DNA from: Chloroflexales bacterium
GTDB taxonomy: Bacteria > Chloroflexota > Chloroflexia > Chloroflexales > Chloroflexaceae
DNA length: 13,158 bases
NCBI GenBank assembly: GCA_013336035.1
Contig: JAAXUL010000112.1
Span: 1-13,158, forward strand
Reading direction: 5' to 3'
The notes beneath the pieces are model-generated. The model was not told the DNA's origin, made no database searches, and worked only from the letters and a program-made list of their open reading frames with translations. Made by a program: the position numbers and the translations under genes. Of the stretch, positions 12,025-13,158 are shown piece after piece (the stretch's first letter is position 1; the number at the start of each line of letters is the position of its first letter).

Positions 12025-13158
12025 CTAGCGGGCGCCGACAGCGGCCGCCAGCTCGCGCTCGACGATGCTCACGATCAGGTCGTCGAGCCGCTCGACTGTG
12101 TAGGGCTGCTCGCCGGCCTCGAGCGGGGTGCTCTCGCCGGGAGCGCCGCTGCTCGCGCCCTCCTGGTAGGTCAGGAAGACGAAGCCGCCCATTGTCTGCT
12201 GGGCCAGCTGGCGGAAGACGTACTCGGCCTGGGGGTCGGTGTTGCTGGCGGCGATCGGGTAGATCTTGACGCCACGGGCCGCCGCCTCGCGGGCCCCGTC
12301 GAGGTAGCTGAACTGGGCGCCGCCAGGCACGTGCGGCCCCGCGTCGGCCACCAGGAAGGCCAGGCGCACCGCCGGCTCGTCGCTCCAGCTGGCGCGCGCC
12401 ACACCCTCGTAGAGCGCCTCGTCCAGCGCCTCGGGCGTGTCCCCGCCGCCAAGGGCGCTCAGCGCGCCCAGCTGCTGGCGGAAGGCCGTCAGGTCGGTCG
12501 TGAAGTCGAAGGGGCGGGTGACATACTCGTCGCCGGCATCCTTGTAGGCCACCAGGCTGTAGCGGATCTGGGGCCGGGGCGTGAAGCCGTCGATGCGCGC
12601 GGCGATGCTGTCGATCGTGTCCTGGATGCGGCCCAGCTCGTCGCCCATGCTGCCGGTCGTGTCGAGCAGGAAGAGCAGGTCGAGGCGCAGGGTGTTGTCC
12701 GGCTCGGCGCCGCGCAGGCCCAGCTCGACCTGCTCGGCCTCGCCGCGGCGGAGCGTGGTCTCAGCGCGGGCCTGGCCATACTCGGCCACGACGCGAAGCT
12801 CGCTGCTGTTGGCGGTGTCGAAGAGCCGCGGCATAAAGATCGTCTTGCCGCCCGCGTAGGTTCGCCCGCGGAAGATGGCCCGCTCGCCGTCGTAGACCGT
12901 GACGCGGGCGTCGAGGACGGGGCGCTGGCTGTCGTCGATCACACTGATGAGGTAGCGCTCGCTGACGTCGGCCGGGCGCACATCGGCCCACTGGTAGCCC
13001 CGCAGGTAGGCCAGGTAGTCGGCGAAGGCGGCGTTGTCGTCGATCTCGCCGGCCTTCAGCGAGGCCTCGGGCGCCGACGGGCGGTGGGGCTCGGCGGCGC
13101 CTGTGCCCGGGGCCTCGCTGCCCACAGCCTCGGCGGCGGGGGCCAGCGTGGCGGCGGG
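12025..13158 (-). CDS. von Willebrand factor A domain protein (5' partial)
   Basis: The frame stays open to the right edge, so the N-terminus is outside. The visible upstream codons are Pro/Ala/Thr-rich, as is common just after a signal or lipoprotein peptide, and the GTG at 13125 is probably internal. Numbered from that GTG, residues about 58-138 look like a beta-sandwich, carboxypeptidase-regulatory-like domain (YLISVIDDSQRPVLDARVTV, then TYAGGKTIFMP). A vWA domain follows from about 147 to 345. Its metal-ion-dependent adhesion site is visible as DTTGS (Asp155, Thr157, Ser159), Thr230 in GGGDTPEA and Asp261 in LVADAGPH; the first Ser of the usual DxSxS is Thr, a common bacterial variant. 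It probably acts outside the cytoplasm in binding or assembly. The partner is unknown. Confidence 0.82.
   Translation of the reverse strand, partial: PAATLAPAAEAVGSEAPGTGAAEPHRPSAPEASLKAGEIDDNAAFADYLAYLRGYQWADVRPADVSERYLISVIDDSQRPVLDARVTVYDGERAIFRGRTYAGGKTIFMPRLFDTANSSELRVVAEYGQARAETTLRRGEAEQVELGLRGAEPDNTLRLDLLFLLDTTGSMGDELGRIQDTIDSIAARIDGFTPRPQIRYSLVAYKDAGDEYVTRPFDFTTDLTAFRQQLGALSALGGGDTPEALDEALYEGVARASWSDEPAVRLAFLVADAGPHVPGGAQFSYLDGAREAAARGVKIYPIAASNTDPQAEYVFRQLAQQTMGGFVFLTYQEGASSGAPGESTPLEAGEQPYTVERLDDLIVSIVERELAAAVGAR

Overview
This is a GC-rich bacterial window, estimated by eye at about 70% GC. Its gene content points to a member of the Chloroflexota, most plausibly a filamentous Roseiflexus/Kouleothrix-like lineage. 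The clues are a NurA nuclease beside a HAS-barrel protein, an F420-type luciferase-like oxidoreductase, a sortase with a Thr/Pro-rich DUF11 surface protein, a V4R protein, and short GC-rich REP-like hairpins between genes. The lineage is an inference; there is no rRNA or other marker gene here.

Right-pointing half (1-8914). The window opens inside a nurA-like nuclease gene whose 5' end is missing. Its stop overlaps the TTG start of a HAS-barrel protein, forming a likely NurA/HerA DNA-end-processing module with HerA not in view. A separate extended -10 promoter then leads into a polytopic membrane protein resembling GT-C glycosyltransferases. Next come a TIGR03617-type F420-dependent oxidoreductase, a terminator-like hairpin, and a fold-type I PLP aminotransferase. 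A promoter near 5811-5839 drives a two-gene surface unit: a membrane-anchored sortase, then a large protein with two DUF11 domains, Thr/Pro-rich repeats and a C-terminal LPNTE sorting signal.

Convergent junction (8915-9125). There is no gene here. It holds three GC-rich hairpins, two of them in a duplicated block of about 65 bp, and may work as a bidirectional terminator or REP cluster.

Left-pointing half (9126-13158). In transcription order from the right edge, the genes are a vWA-domain protein (5' end outside the window), moaB with its own extended -10 promoter, a Cys-rich V4R protein with its own extended -10 promoter, yidD, and an ECF sigma factor followed within 4 bases by a two-helix membrane protein that is probably its anti-sigma factor. 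Between the V4R gene and yidD lies an AT-rich inverted array of 7-base repeats that stands out strongly from the surrounding composition.

No tRNA, rRNA, CRISPR array, insertion sequence or phage gene was found. The most interesting items are the NurA/HAS pair with a Cys4 insert, the self-contained sortase/LPNTE pair, the sigma factor with a zinc-motif-free membrane partner, and the heptamer inverted array.
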